DNA of 64,000 nucleotides from Azospirillum sp. TSH100 (GTDB taxonomy: Bacteria; Pseudomonadota; Alphaproteobacteria; Azospirillales; Azospirillaceae), in the NCBI RefSeq assembly GCF_004923295.1, contig NZ_CP039637.1, positions 310,001 through 374,000 of the forward strand. Direction: 5' to 3'. Made by a program: the position numbers and the translations under genes. Below the pieces are notes generated by a model, which was not told where the DNA came from, made no database searches, and worked only from the letters and a program-made list of their open reading frames with translations. Below, piece after piece: positions 7,999 to 15,939 of this stretch (positions are counted from its first letter, which is position 1; the number at the start of each line of letters is the position of its first letter).

Positions 7999-9993
7999 AT
8001 GAGCATTAAAACCAAACTTCGGCTGGCTTTCGCATTCCTCATCGGCATCTTCATCGCCTTCGGATTCATCGTGCTTCAGGTCCTGTCTGCGGTTTCGGCC
8101 GACAGCAGCCTGATCGCAAACGACATCCTGACCGCGGTCCGGACGACCTATGCCATCGACGTCGCCACAAGCGATTACCGCGCCGCGGAATTGTTGCATG
8201 TGCTGAGCAAGGACTCAGGCAGCATGGACGCCTATGAGAAGACGATGGAGCACCTGAAGGGTGAAATCGCTGCCCGTCGTGCCGAGTACGAGGCGCTGGT
8301 CGACACTCCCGAAGAGCGTCAGCGCTATGACAGCTTCGCCCGCAGCTATGCCGCCTATCTGGCCGGCAGTGAAAAGATGATCGCCCTGTCGCGGCAGGAT
8401 CAGGTCGCCGATGCGACGGCAATGGTCAAACAATCGGCCCTTCTCTTCGAGTCGCTGAGCAAGGATCTGGAGGAGCTTGTCCATCTCGCGACCGCGCAGG
8501 CGGCCCAGGCCAACGGCAACAGCGATAAGCTGATCGGCAACAGCCGCACCCTGATCCTGGCGGGGCTGGCGCTCGTCCTCGTCTTCGGTGGCATCTGCCT
8601 GTGGGCGGTGGACAATGGCATCGGCCGCCCCATTGCCGCCATGACCGGAACGTTGAACCGGTTGTCGGAAGGCGATTTCACGCCGACCGCGGCACCGGTG
8701 GAGCGGGCCGACGACATCGGACAGATGGCCCGCGCGGTGGAATCGACGGGCATGGCTGTGCGGGCGCTCGCCAGCGATCTCGGCGAACTTGTCGAGGCGG
8801 CGCATGGCGGCATGCTGTCCACCCGGGTCGACGTGATCGGCCATGGCGGCGACTACGCTACCCTGGTCAAGGGCATGAACGAGTTGATCGAGGGGCTGAC
8901 CCGTCCGCTGTTCGAGGTGGTGGAGGTCATGCAGATGCTGGCCGCCGGCGACCTGCGCGGCCGGATGACCGGCGCCTATGAAGGCGACCTGCGTGCGCTG
9001 AAGGCCAATCTGAACCGCAGCCTGGACACGCTGGTGACCCTTTTGAGCGAGGTCGGGGCGATCAGCGCCGCAGTGGCCCAGGGCGACCTGACCCGCACGG
9101 TGGCCGGAACCTATCAGGGCGAGTATGCGCGGCTGAAATCCGACCTGAACCAGGCGGTGGAACATCTGCGCGCCCTTGTCGGCGACATCGCCGGCGACAC
9201 CGAACAGACCGCCGCCGCGGTCACCCAGACCATCGCCGCCGCCCGGCAGGTGGCCGACCTGTCGGCCAACCAACTCGGCACGCTGACCACCGTCGCCGCC
9301 GGGATCGGTCAGACCGCGATGGCAGTCGACACCATCGCTCACAATGCCGAACGTGGCAGCGAGCTGGCCACGCGGACGACCGCCTTTGCCGAGGACGGGC
9401 GGACGCGCCTCGTCCGGCTTGCCGAATCGGTGGAGCGGATCGCCGGCGCGCATGAGCGCATCGAGCAGATAACCGGCAAGATCGCCCGCATTTCCGACAA
9501 GACGCATATCCTCTCACTGAATGCCGGCATCGAGGCTGCACGGGCCGGGCAGGAGGGACGGGGCTTCGGCATCGTCGCCCAGCAGATCGGCCGTCTTGCC
9601 GAAGAAGCCGCCGTCGCCGCCCAGGATATCGAGCTGATCATCGCCGAATCGACGCAGTTGGTCCGCTCCGGCGTCGCCGTGACCGGCGAAGCCCGCACCG
9701 CCATCGAACGGATCGCCGAGGCGGCGCAGGATAGCAGCGGTGTGGTGCAGGCGATCTCCGCCGCGATCACCCAGCAGTCGGCGGCGGTCAAGGACCTGCA
9801 CGAGCGCGTGTCGTCGCTGCGCGCCAGCAGCCAGGGCAATGCCAGTGCCGCCGAAGAGATTTGCGCCACCATGGAGGATCTGGCGCGCATGATCCACCGG
9901 ACCCGCGACCAGATCAGCCGCTTTGTCCTCGTTTCCTCGGAGTCGCGCGCCTCATGCCCGCCCCTTTCCTCCGCAAGCTCAGCAAACTCCTGA
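7999..9993 (+). CDS. Methyl-accepting chemotaxis protein with multiple HAMP domains
   Basis: The receptor has 664 residues from the ATG at 7999 (a TTG at 7990 is less likely). A first membrane segment (about residues 8-30) is followed by a periplasmic four-helix-type sensor of about 150 residues and a second membrane segment (about 178-200). Then come consecutive HAMP-like units: one after the membrane (IGRPIAAMTGTLNRLSEGDF) and further repeats with AAGDLRGRMTGAYEGD and AQGDLTRTVAGTYQGE. The signalling tip is intact: a hairpin with ISDKTHILSLNAGIEAARAG and GRGFGIVAQQIGRLAE. There is no C-terminal pentapeptide for CheR tethering. Ligand is unknown. The 3' end overlaps the MscS gene by 40 bp. 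Confidence 0.9.
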   Translation: MSIKTKLRLAFAFLIGIFIAFGFIVLQVLSAVSADSSLIANDILTAVRTTYAIDVATSDYRAAELLHVLSKDSGSMDAYEKTMEHLKGEIAARRAEYEALVDTPEERQRYDSFARSYAAYLAGSEKMIALSRQDQVADATAMVKQSALLFESLSKDLEELVHLATAQAAQANGNSDKLIGNSRTLILAGLALVLVFGGICLWAVDNGIGRPIAAMTGTLNRLSEGDFTPTAAPVERADDIGQMARAVESTGMAVRALASDLGELVEAAHGGMLSTRVDVIGHGGDYATLVKGMNELIEGLTRPLFEVVEVMQMLAAGDLRGRMTGAYEGDLRALKANLNRSLDTLVTLLSEVGAISAAVAQGDLTRTVAGTYQGEYARLKSDLNQAVEHLRALVGDIAGDTEQTAAAVTQTIAAARQVADLSANQLGTLTTVAAGIGQTAMAVDTIAHNAERGSELATRTTAFAEDGRTRLVRLAESVERIAGAHERIEQITGKIARISDKTHILSLNAGIEAARAGQEGRGFGIVAQQIGRLAEEAAVAAQDIELIIAESTQLVRSGVAVTGEARTAIERIAEAAQDSSGVVQAISAAITQQSAAVKDLHERVSSLRASSQGNASAAEEICATMEDLARMIHRTRDQISRFVLVSSESRASCPPLSSASSANS

Positions 9994-11438
9994 CGCCGCT
10001 CGCCGGCAGCCTCGCGCTGGCCGGTGCGCTGTATCTGGCGGGCAACACCTATCAGAAGGCCGGTGCAGAAGCGCTGGAGATGGTGTTCCGGGTTCTGGCC
10101 TACGCGCTGAACATCGGCCTGATCCTGTTCGCCGCCCAGTTCGTGCACCGGCTGGTCCAGATCGTGCTGCTGGAAGGGCTGGTCGGCTCGGCGCTGGGCG
10201 AGCCGGTGCCACGGCTTCTGGTGCAGCTTTCCGGTCTGGTGGTCTTCTCCATCGCCTTCGCCGCCATCGCCGGCTATGTCTTCAAGCAGGATCTGACCGT
10301 GCTGTGGGCGGCGTCGGGCGTGCTCGGCGTGGTGCTGGGCATGGCGGTGCGCGAACCGCTGCTGGACATCTGCAGCGGTCTGGCGCTGAACCTCGACCGG
10401 CCGATCCGCATCGGCGAGCATATCCGCCTGCATAAGGTCGGCGATAACACCATCGAGGGGCGCGTTCAGGAGATCAGCTGGCGCAGCACGCGTCTTAAGG
10501 ACGATTGCGGCAATATCGTCGTGGTGCCGAACAGCCGGATCGCCGCCTCCACCATCACCAACCATTCCCGCCCCAGTCCCTTCCTGGAATTCATGACCTC
10601 CATCGTCATGGATGCCACCGTACCGGCCGAGCGTGTGCTGCGCATCCTGGAGGCGGCGGCGCTGGAGGCATCGGCGGCGTTCACGGTGGCGGGCGCCGGC
10701 AAACCGTACGCGCGTGTACGTTCCGTTACCCTCAATGGTGTTGAGTATGGGATCTTTTTCGACACTCCGGTCGAATTGCGGTTCCGTGCCCGCAGCATGG
10801 TGCTGCAAAAGGTGCTGGAGCATCTGAACGCAGCCGGCCTGCGACCCGCTTGGCCGAAGGGGGAGCGCGCACCGGGCGATCCGGCGGCTGCGGAATGGCG
10901 GACTGTGGAACTGCCCGTGATCATGCAGGCAATGGCGGCGACGCCGCTGCTTGGCGACATGCCGGCCGACGATCTGGAGGTTCTGGCGGAAGAGACCCGC
11001 CTGCGCCGGATGACCGCGGGCACCACGCTGGTCCAGGCTGGCGAGGCCGCGATGGCCGCCTATGTCGTGCTGGAGGGGCTCCTGGCGGCCGAGCCGGCGC
11101 GCGGTCGGAGTGGCCAGCAGGAGACCGCCCGCAACATCGGCCCGGGCGGGGTGATCGGGGCGACGGCTCTGCTCCAGGGCGCCATTCATGGCGAGACGGT
11201 GCGCTGCAGCACCGGCGTGCTGCTGGTCGAGGTGACCTTGGATGCGGTCCGCGCGATGGCGATGCACCGGCCCGAATCGGCGGAACTGCTGAGCCGGCGC
11301 GTTGCGGCGCAGGTGGTCTCGGACCTGCGCGCCCGCAATGGCGGACGGGCGAGTTTCGCCGATGAGGCGGATCTCGCCGCCGATGTGCTCGCCCACATCC
11401 GCCGTGCCGCCGGGCTGCTCCACGTTGGTACGACCTGA
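9954..11438 (+). CDS. MscS-type mechanosensitive channel with degenerate CNBD-like tail
   Basis: The ATG at 9954 lies inside the end of the chemoreceptor gene and fits the family better than the longer frame. The protein of 494 residues has three or four membrane helices, a pore-lining helix (ASGVLGVVLGMAVREPLLDICSGLALNL) and the MscS beta domain with IRIGEHIRL and VVVPNSRIAASTITNHSRP. Residues about 325-480 form a cyclic-nucleotide-binding-like domain starting LLGDMPADDLEVLAEE. In its phosphate-binding cassette the usual G-E is replaced by G-A (GVIGATALL) and the usual Pro-Arg is missing, so nucleotide binding may be lost. The family releases osmolytes on membrane tension; CNBD-bearing members may be ligand-gated. 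Overlap with the receptor gene implies translational coupling. Confidence 0.87.
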   Translation: MPAPFLRKLSKLLTPLAGSLALAGALYLAGNTYQKAGAEALEMVFRVLAYALNIGLILFAAQFVHRLVQIVLLEGLVGSALGEPVPRLLVQLSGLVVFSIAFAAIAGYVFKQDLTVLWAASGVLGVVLGMAVREPLLDICSGLALNLDRPIRIGEHIRLHKVGDNTIEGRVQEISWRSTRLKDDCGNIVVVPNSRIAASTITNHSRPSPFLEFMTSIVMDATVPAERVLRILEAAALEASAAFTVAGAGKPYARVRSVTLNGVEYGIFFDTPVELRFRARSMVLQKVLEHLNAAGLRPAWPKGERAPGDPAAAEWRTVELPVIMQAMAATPLLGDMPADDLEVLAEETRLRRMTAGTTLVQAGEAAMAAYVVLEGLLAAEPARGRSGQQETARNIGPGGVIGATALLQGAIHGETVRCSTGVLLVEVTLDAVRAMAMHRPESAELLSRRVAAQVVSDLRARNGGRASFADEADLAADVLAHIRRAAGLLHVGTT

Positions 11439-11714
11439 GGCTTCAGCGGTTCGGGCGACAGAGTGCCGTGTGGGGCAGGAGTGACGCCCGCCCAGGGCGA
11501 GCGCTTTCTGTCCAGCTGTTCGCGCGATAGGCATAAGAGTGAATTATCAATGGCTTAACGCTGTGCTGCGAGTCCCCGCGTTGGTCCCGTATATGCGAAT
11601 CTGCTAAAACCTCAGGCTGTGGCAACAAATGGCAAAGAGGAATATTGTTATCTACCACTTTCTGGTATCGTCCTTTCGGTATGCGTTGTGGTTCGTCAGT
11701 TCAGAAGAGGCTTC

Positions 11715-12887
11715 ATGAAACCGAAAGGTCGGTGGGCTGCTGCCCTGCTGCATGCTTTGGCGCTCCTGACCGGCGCCGTAATGATGCCGTCGGCGGCATC
11801 CGCCCTGGCTGTCGGGGATACCGTTTCCGGCCGGTTCGAGCTGGGTGAGAAACAGATCCCGTTGCCTGCGGGCAAATGGACGGTCGCCGGCCTCGGAAAC
11901 CAGAATTTCTCGATGCCGGAGGTCGGCGCCTTCGGCACCATCCGTTCGGCGGTCCTGATGATGACGCGCGACAGCAGCGTCGTCGCGGTGCTGGAGGTCA
12001 ACGCCAATGCGTTGCCCAGCACAGATGGCTGGGGGCGCACCAAGGCCTGTGCTCCGGCGGAAAACCAGCTGATGCTGATCGACCGCTACCGCACGGGCTG
12101 GGAAACCTCCTGCCAGTTCCTGCGCGCGACCCGGTTCGATGCCGGCACCGCCGGACCGGAGGCATGGGAGAAGGCCCGCGCCTTTGCCGGAAAGGAAAAG
12201 CTGACCATGCCGCAGGTCTGGCTAACCGCCGGTTTCCGGGTCAGCGACCGCCATGACCTGATCGACGCGCGCTATCACATCAACCCCACTCTGCTGCTGG
12301 GGCCCGCCGCCTTGCAGTTGACCCAGCTGAGCGACTGGACCGGCGAGGCTGCCAAGGCTGATCCGCTGCGCCAGGGGGCGGTGCGGGCGGTTGCCGCCTG
12401 GGGATCGGGCTTCGATGCCTGGATTGAGCGCGGCCTGCGCAACCGCATGGCCGAGGATCCCGGTCCGCTCCCCGAACTGGTGGCGGCCACGCCATCCTAT
12501 GCCGACCTGAAGCTGCGGGAACTCGACCGTCTCCATCAGGAGGGCCGCATCGACGACGCCACCTACAAGGCGCAGGTCGATCGGGCAAAGGCCGAGGTGC
12601 CGGAGTTCAAGCCGAACACCTCACTGCTCTCGAATTCCGTCCGCAAGAACATTTCGTTCCGGTCGATCGGCACCATCGTCGACTATGGCATCGCCTATCT
12701 GGTGACGGCCAACAATGCCGTGTCCTGGGGCATCGCGCTGACGCTGAATGCCACCGATTCGGTCTGGTTCGTTCTGAATGATCAATATTGGGATGATTAT
12801 TACGCCCGGCTGAATACGCATGATGCCGAGCGGTTGGTCGATTTCACCTATATTGGCGATTATGTGGCTGCGGAGGCGCGACTCTAA
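11715..12887 (+). CDS. Secreted protein of unknown function, paralog A
   Basis: The gene starts at the ATG at 11715, which follows AGAGG by four bases and opens a clear signal peptide (basic MKPKGR, hydrophobic core, ASALA cleavage-like end). The product has 390 residues. The N-terminal half shares a clear pattern with the next gene: a strand-rich start with LPAGKWTVAG, an SxxVL hydrophobic strand, LEVNANALPSTDGWG, two conserved cysteines (near ACAPAE and SCQF), and DARYHINP. The two Cys could form a disulfide in the periplasm. The C-terminal third contains a hydrophobic segment (IGTIVDYGIAYLVTANNAVSWG) and aromatic-rich strands. I recognise no named family. It is probably the first gene of an operon running to 15924. 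Confidence 0.6.
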   Translation: MKPKGRWAAALLHALALLTGAVMMPSAASALAVGDTVSGRFELGEKQIPLPAGKWTVAGLGNQNFSMPEVGAFGTIRSAVLMMTRDSSVVAVLEVNANALPSTDGWGRTKACAPAENQLMLIDRYRTGWETSCQFLRATRFDAGTAGPEAWEKARAFAGKEKLTMPQVWLTAGFRVSDRHDLIDARYHINPTLLLGPAALQLTQLSDWTGEAAKADPLRQGAVRAVAAWGSGFDAWIERGLRNRMAEDPGPLPELVAATPSYADLKLRELDRLHQEGRIDDATYKAQVDRAKAEVPEFKPNTSLLSNSVRKNISFRSIGTIVDYGIAYLVTANNAVSWGIALTLNATDSVWFVLNDQYWDDYYARLNTHDAERLVDFTYIGDYVAAEARL

Positions 12888-14062
12888 TGGCTGGCCTTTC
12901 GATGCTTTCGGGGCTGAAGGCCCGCACCCTGCTGTTGCTGCTGGGCATTGCCTTGACTGGGACCATGGCCGGAGCGGCGCATGCCGGGGGGGTGCTGAAG
13001 CCGGGAACCGCGGTCGAGCGTATTCTGGAGGTCGACGGCAAACGGCTGCCGCTGCCCGAGGGGCGCTGGGTGGTCGCCGGTGACGGCGACAGCGGGTGGG
13101 ATGATCCCCGCATGGGTGCCTATGGCTATCTGCGCTCGCTGGTCCTGTTCCGGATCGTCGAGAACAAGCTGGACGCCGTGCTGGAGCTGAACACCAACGT
13201 TCTGCCGGCGACCGATGGATGGGGCATGGCGGCCAACTGTGCCCGCACCGATCTGGTGCTGGCGGTTTCCCGCTACCGCGCCGGCTGGGACGGCTCCTGC
13301 TTCTTCGTCACCCACACGCTGGCCAACAAGGACGAGAATCCGGTCTGGGCCAAGGCACGCAGTTTCGCCGCCACCCAGGGCTGGAAGATTCCGGGCGTGC
13401 TGGTCACCGCCGGATTCCGCGCCGCCAACCGGTCGGATGTCATCGACGCCCGCTTCCATTTCGTGCCGGAAACCCGCGGCCTGCCGGCCGAGATCGCCGG
13501 ACGCTGGAAGGATTCCGGCTGGATGTCCAGCAAGCTTGACGAGAGCCGCGACCGGTCGGCCTTCGCGCAGGGCGTCAGCAATTGGGCGGTCGGCTATGCC
13601 GGCGTCGTCGATGCCGCCCTGAAGGGCCGCGTAGACGGCACCGTCGCGATCCCGATGCCGGATCCGACCCGCAAGAGCGCCACCGACGACAGCATCGCCC
13701 GTCACATGGCGGCGCTGGAACTGATGCGCCAGTCCGGTCAGATCTCGCAGAAGGAGTTCGAGGCGCAGTCGGAAACCCTGCTGGAGAATGGCACGGGGTC
13801 GAGCAGCACCGCCCCCGACCTGTCGGTGATCACGGCGGTGAAGGCCTTCTCGTATCGGGTGATCGTGTCGGTTTCCCACATCTTCGTCGATTACTATTGG
13901 ACCGGCAGCTATGTTGCGACCGGCGCGTTGGAGGTTCTCCAGATCACCATCAACAGCGCGAAGTTTTACATGCATGAGCTGGGCTGGGCCAAGCTGATGG
14001 GCGTGCCGCGGACCGACGCCGCGCGCATCGTCGATTTCCGATATCTCGGGTCCAACGTCTGA
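12887..14062 (+). CDS. Secreted protein of unknown function, paralog B
   Basis: The start shares one base with the preceding stop (TAATG), so translation is coupled. The protein of 391 residues has a signal peptide ending near AGAAHA-GG. It mirrors paralog A: LPEGRWVVAG, SLVLFRIVE, LELNTNVLPATDGWG, the two cysteines (NCARTD and SCFF) and DARFHFVPE, in the same order and spacing. The C-terminal third is again more hydrophobic and ends in a related motif (ARIVDFRYLGSNV here; ERLVDFTYIGDYV in A). The tandem arrangement indicates gene duplication followed by divergence. A heteromeric complex is plausible. The function is unknown. Confidence 0.6.
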   Translation: MAGLSMLSGLKARTLLLLLGIALTGTMAGAAHAGGVLKPGTAVERILEVDGKRLPLPEGRWVVAGDGDSGWDDPRMGAYGYLRSLVLFRIVENKLDAVLELNTNVLPATDGWGMAANCARTDLVLAVSRYRAGWDGSCFFVTHTLANKDENPVWAKARSFAATQGWKIPGVLVTAGFRAANRSDVIDARFHFVPETRGLPAEIAGRWKDSGWMSSKLDESRDRSAFAQGVSNWAVGYAGVVDAALKGRVDGTVAIPMPDPTRKSATDDSIARHMAALELMRQSGQISQKEFEAQSETLLENGTGSSSTAPDLSVITAVKAFSYRVIVSVSHIFVDYYWTGSYVATGALEVLQITINSAKFYMHELGWAKLMGVPRTDAARIVDFRYLGSNV

Positions 14063-14170
14063 GGGCCTCGACACGAAGGCTTAAGGCTTTCAACGCAAAA
14101 CTGTCCAAACGCAGGCCGCATCCGACGCACTGACGGATGCGGCACAGAGGCAAGGAAAGGAAACCGGTTC

Positions 14171-14503
14171 ATGAGGGCACGCACGCTCGCCATCGTCGCC
14201 ATGTCGCTGACCCTTGCCACCGCCCCGGTGTTGTCCGGTTCGGCCTTTGCGCAGACGCAGACCCAGCCGCCGATCAAGGGGCAGGTGCAGGCCCAGCCAG
14301 CCAGCGTCAGCGGTACCATTGCGGCCCTGCTGCCGGTGTCGCTGTGGACCATCACCGGTGCCGTCATCGGCGCCGTCGCTTGGCCTGGCTTGGCGGCCGG
14401 GACCCTCACCATCACCCCGATCACCTCGACCGCCGCGCTGTGGAACACCGGTGCCGCGGTTGGTGCGGTGGCCGGTGGCGCCGGTTATCTGGCGACCCGA
14501 TAG
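14171..14503 (+). CDS. Small exported glycine-rich membrane protein
   Basis: The protein of 110 residues has a signal peptide (MRARTLAIVAMSLTLATAP, ending SAFA-Q), a short Gln/Pro-rich spacer and two hydrophobic, Gly/Ala-rich helices (about residues 52-75 and 90-108) whose small-residue spacing resembles glycine-zipper packing. It might oligomerise in the membrane. I recognise no family. It lies about 110 bp after paralog B and 11 bp before the next small membrane protein, in the same orientation, so it is probably in the same operon. AAGGAAAGG upstream provides a good ribosome-binding site. Confidence 0.5.
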   Translation: MRARTLAIVAMSLTLATAPVLSGSAFAQTQTQPPIKGQVQAQPASVSGTIAALLPVSLWTITGAVIGAVAWPGLAAGTLTITPITSTAALWNTGAAVGAVAGGAGYLATR

Positions 14504-14514
14504 GAGTTCCTGCC

Positions 14515-14820
14515 ATGATGATGGCCCGCTGTATCCGACGCCTGACCGTTGCGGCAGTCTTGGCGTCCGCGGCGATCTCGTTCGAGGCCGCCGCGGCTCC
14601 GCCGGCACCCCCACCGCCGCCGGAAACGCCCCTCGTCGCGCAGATCCTGCCGGTGGCTGCCGGGGCTCTGGTGGGTACGGCCGTGGGCTTCTTCATCGTG
14701 CCGGTCCTGGTGCCGAGCGTGGCCGTGGTCGCCACCGCCGGGCCGCCGACCAGCCCCATGTTCGGTGCCATCGGCGCCGGGTTGGGTGCGCTGATCGGGG
14801 TGACGCAGGCACCGAAGTAA
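14515..14820 (+). CDS. Small exported membrane protein
   Basis: The product has 101 residues. It begins with a signal peptide (MMMARCIRRLTVAAVLASAA, ending EAAAA), followed by a poly-proline stretch (PAPPPPPE), one long hydrophobic helix (about residues 44-70, PVAAGALVGTAVGFFIVPVL) and a second Gly-rich helix near the end (GAIGAGLGALIG). The layout is the same as in the preceding gene although the sequences differ. TAGGAG at 14501-14506 is a suitable ribosome-binding site for the ATG at 14515. Two further in-frame ATGs follow immediately (14518 and 14521), so the exact start is uncertain by one or two codons. The function is unknown. Confidence 0.5.
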   Translation: MMMARCIRRLTVAAVLASAAISFEAAAAPPAPPPPPETPLVAQILPVAAGALVGTAVGFFIVPVLVPSVAVVATAGPPTSPMFGAIGAGLGALIGVTQAPK

Positions 14821-14899
14821 AGTGCGACGTAAACTGTAAAGTAACCCGGTTCCGCCTATTCTGCCGATCCAAGCCCGCGATAAGGGAGCTTCGAACATC

Positions 14900-15136
14900 A
14901 TGGAACCCACGACCTTGACGGTGCTTGTCGTCACGGCTTCGATCCTGGGCAGTGTGGCGGTGGACGTGGGAGTGAACACGGTCCAGAACTGGTACGACAC
15001 CTTTTACCAGGATGCCTTCTGGGGCAATCGGAAGAACAGCCCGGAACTGGAGGCCCAGCTTGCCAAGGAAGAGGCGGAGATCAACCGCCTGATCCGCGAG
15101 AGCGATGCCGTGAATGGCGCGGTCCCCCGGCTATGA
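14900..15136 (+). CDS. Small single-pass membrane protein with helical tail
   Basis: The 78-residue product has one N-terminal hydrophobic segment (about residues 6-25, LTVLVVTASILGSVAVDVGV) without a cleavage-like site, followed by an aromatic stretch (QNWYDTFYQDAFWG) and a charged helix (ELEAQLAKEEAEINRLIRE). Its stop overlaps the start of the SH3-domain gene in an ATGA, which strongly supports it being real and translated. It could anchor or dimerise with neighbouring products. No family is recognised. Confidence 0.55.
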   Translation: MEPTTLTVLVVTASILGSVAVDVGVNTVQNWYDTFYQDAFWGNRKNSPELEAQLAKEEAEINRLIRESDAVNGAVPRL

Positions 15137-15924
15137 GTGTTCGCGTGCTTTCCCGTCCGGTTGTGGTCGCCGTTACCCTGATGGCTGCTCTGCCAGTCGT
15201 TGCCGTGTCTCTCACGACCACGGCCTTGGCGCAGGAGGCGTTGCGCATCACGCCGCTGGATGCCGAATTCCAGGTGGTCGGCCGCACCAATGTGCGGGAA
15301 CAGCCGTCGACGAGATCGGCCCGGATCGATCTGATCGACGGCGGCACGCGTCTGCGTGTCAGCGGCAAGGTTGCCGATTCCCCCTGGTATGCGGTGACCA
15401 CCGCCAGCGGGCGCGTGGGGTTCATAGCAGCGGAGCAGTTGCGTCCGGTGGCATCTCCTTCCCCTGCCGCTTCCCCATCCCCCGTTTCATCTCCCGCCGC
15501 TGCTTCGGCGCCTGATCCGGCTGCTCCGTCGACTCCTCCGTTGCCGGAGCTTCTGGAGCGGCTTGACCGCATGCAGGCGACGCTGAACGCCATCGACCAG
15601 CGCCTCGCCGCGGCGAAGACCGAAGCAGCGCCGGATGCCCCGACCGCAGGCCTGCTGGACGGGCTGGCGAAGCTGCAGGAGGAGTTGGCCGCTCAAATCC
15701 GTGAACAGCGTGACGGGTTCGGTCAGCTCGGCTCCCGTATTGATAGCATGGAGATGTCGGTGCAGCCGGCGGTGGACTGGGCCAAGCAGGTGCGCGACAA
15801 GGCGGCGCCGGTGGCCGAGGAGGCGCAGGGATGGATGGCCTCGACCTGGGGCACGGTCTACAACTGGGTCACCAGCTGGTGGCCCTGGACCACGCGTCCG
15901 GCAGCCGCGCCGCCCCCGGCGTAA
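15133..15924 (+). CDS. Exported SH3-domain protein with coiled coil
   Basis: The protein of 263 residues has a signal peptide ending ALAQ, then a bacterial SH3-like domain (about residues 46-100: VVGRTNVREQPSTRSARI, followed by WYAVTTASGRVGFIAAEQL) of the kind that binds cell-wall peptides or proteins. A Pro/Ala/Ser linker (about 100-135) leads to a long helical region with heptad character (LPELLERLDRMQATLNAIDQ and onward to about 215). The C-terminus holds three or four Trp residues (WGTVYNWVTSWWPW) that could interact with a membrane surface. The start overlaps the previous stop (ATGA). It is the last gene of the exported-protein cluster and probably ties the complex to peptidoglycan; that role is inferred. 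Confidence 0.7.
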   Translation: MSVRVLSRPVVVAVTLMAALPVVAVSLTTTALAQEALRITPLDAEFQVVGRTNVREQPSTRSARIDLIDGGTRLRVSGKVADSPWYAVTTASGRVGFIAAEQLRPVASPSPAASPSPVSSPAAASAPDPAAPSTPPLPELLERLDRMQATLNAIDQRLAAAKTEAAPDAPTAGLLDGLAKLQEELAAQIREQRDGFGQLGSRIDSMEMSVQPAVDWAKQVRDKAAPVAEEAQGWMASTWGTVYNWVTSWWPWTTRPAAAPPPA

Positions 15925-15939
15925 CGACGCGCCGCACTG

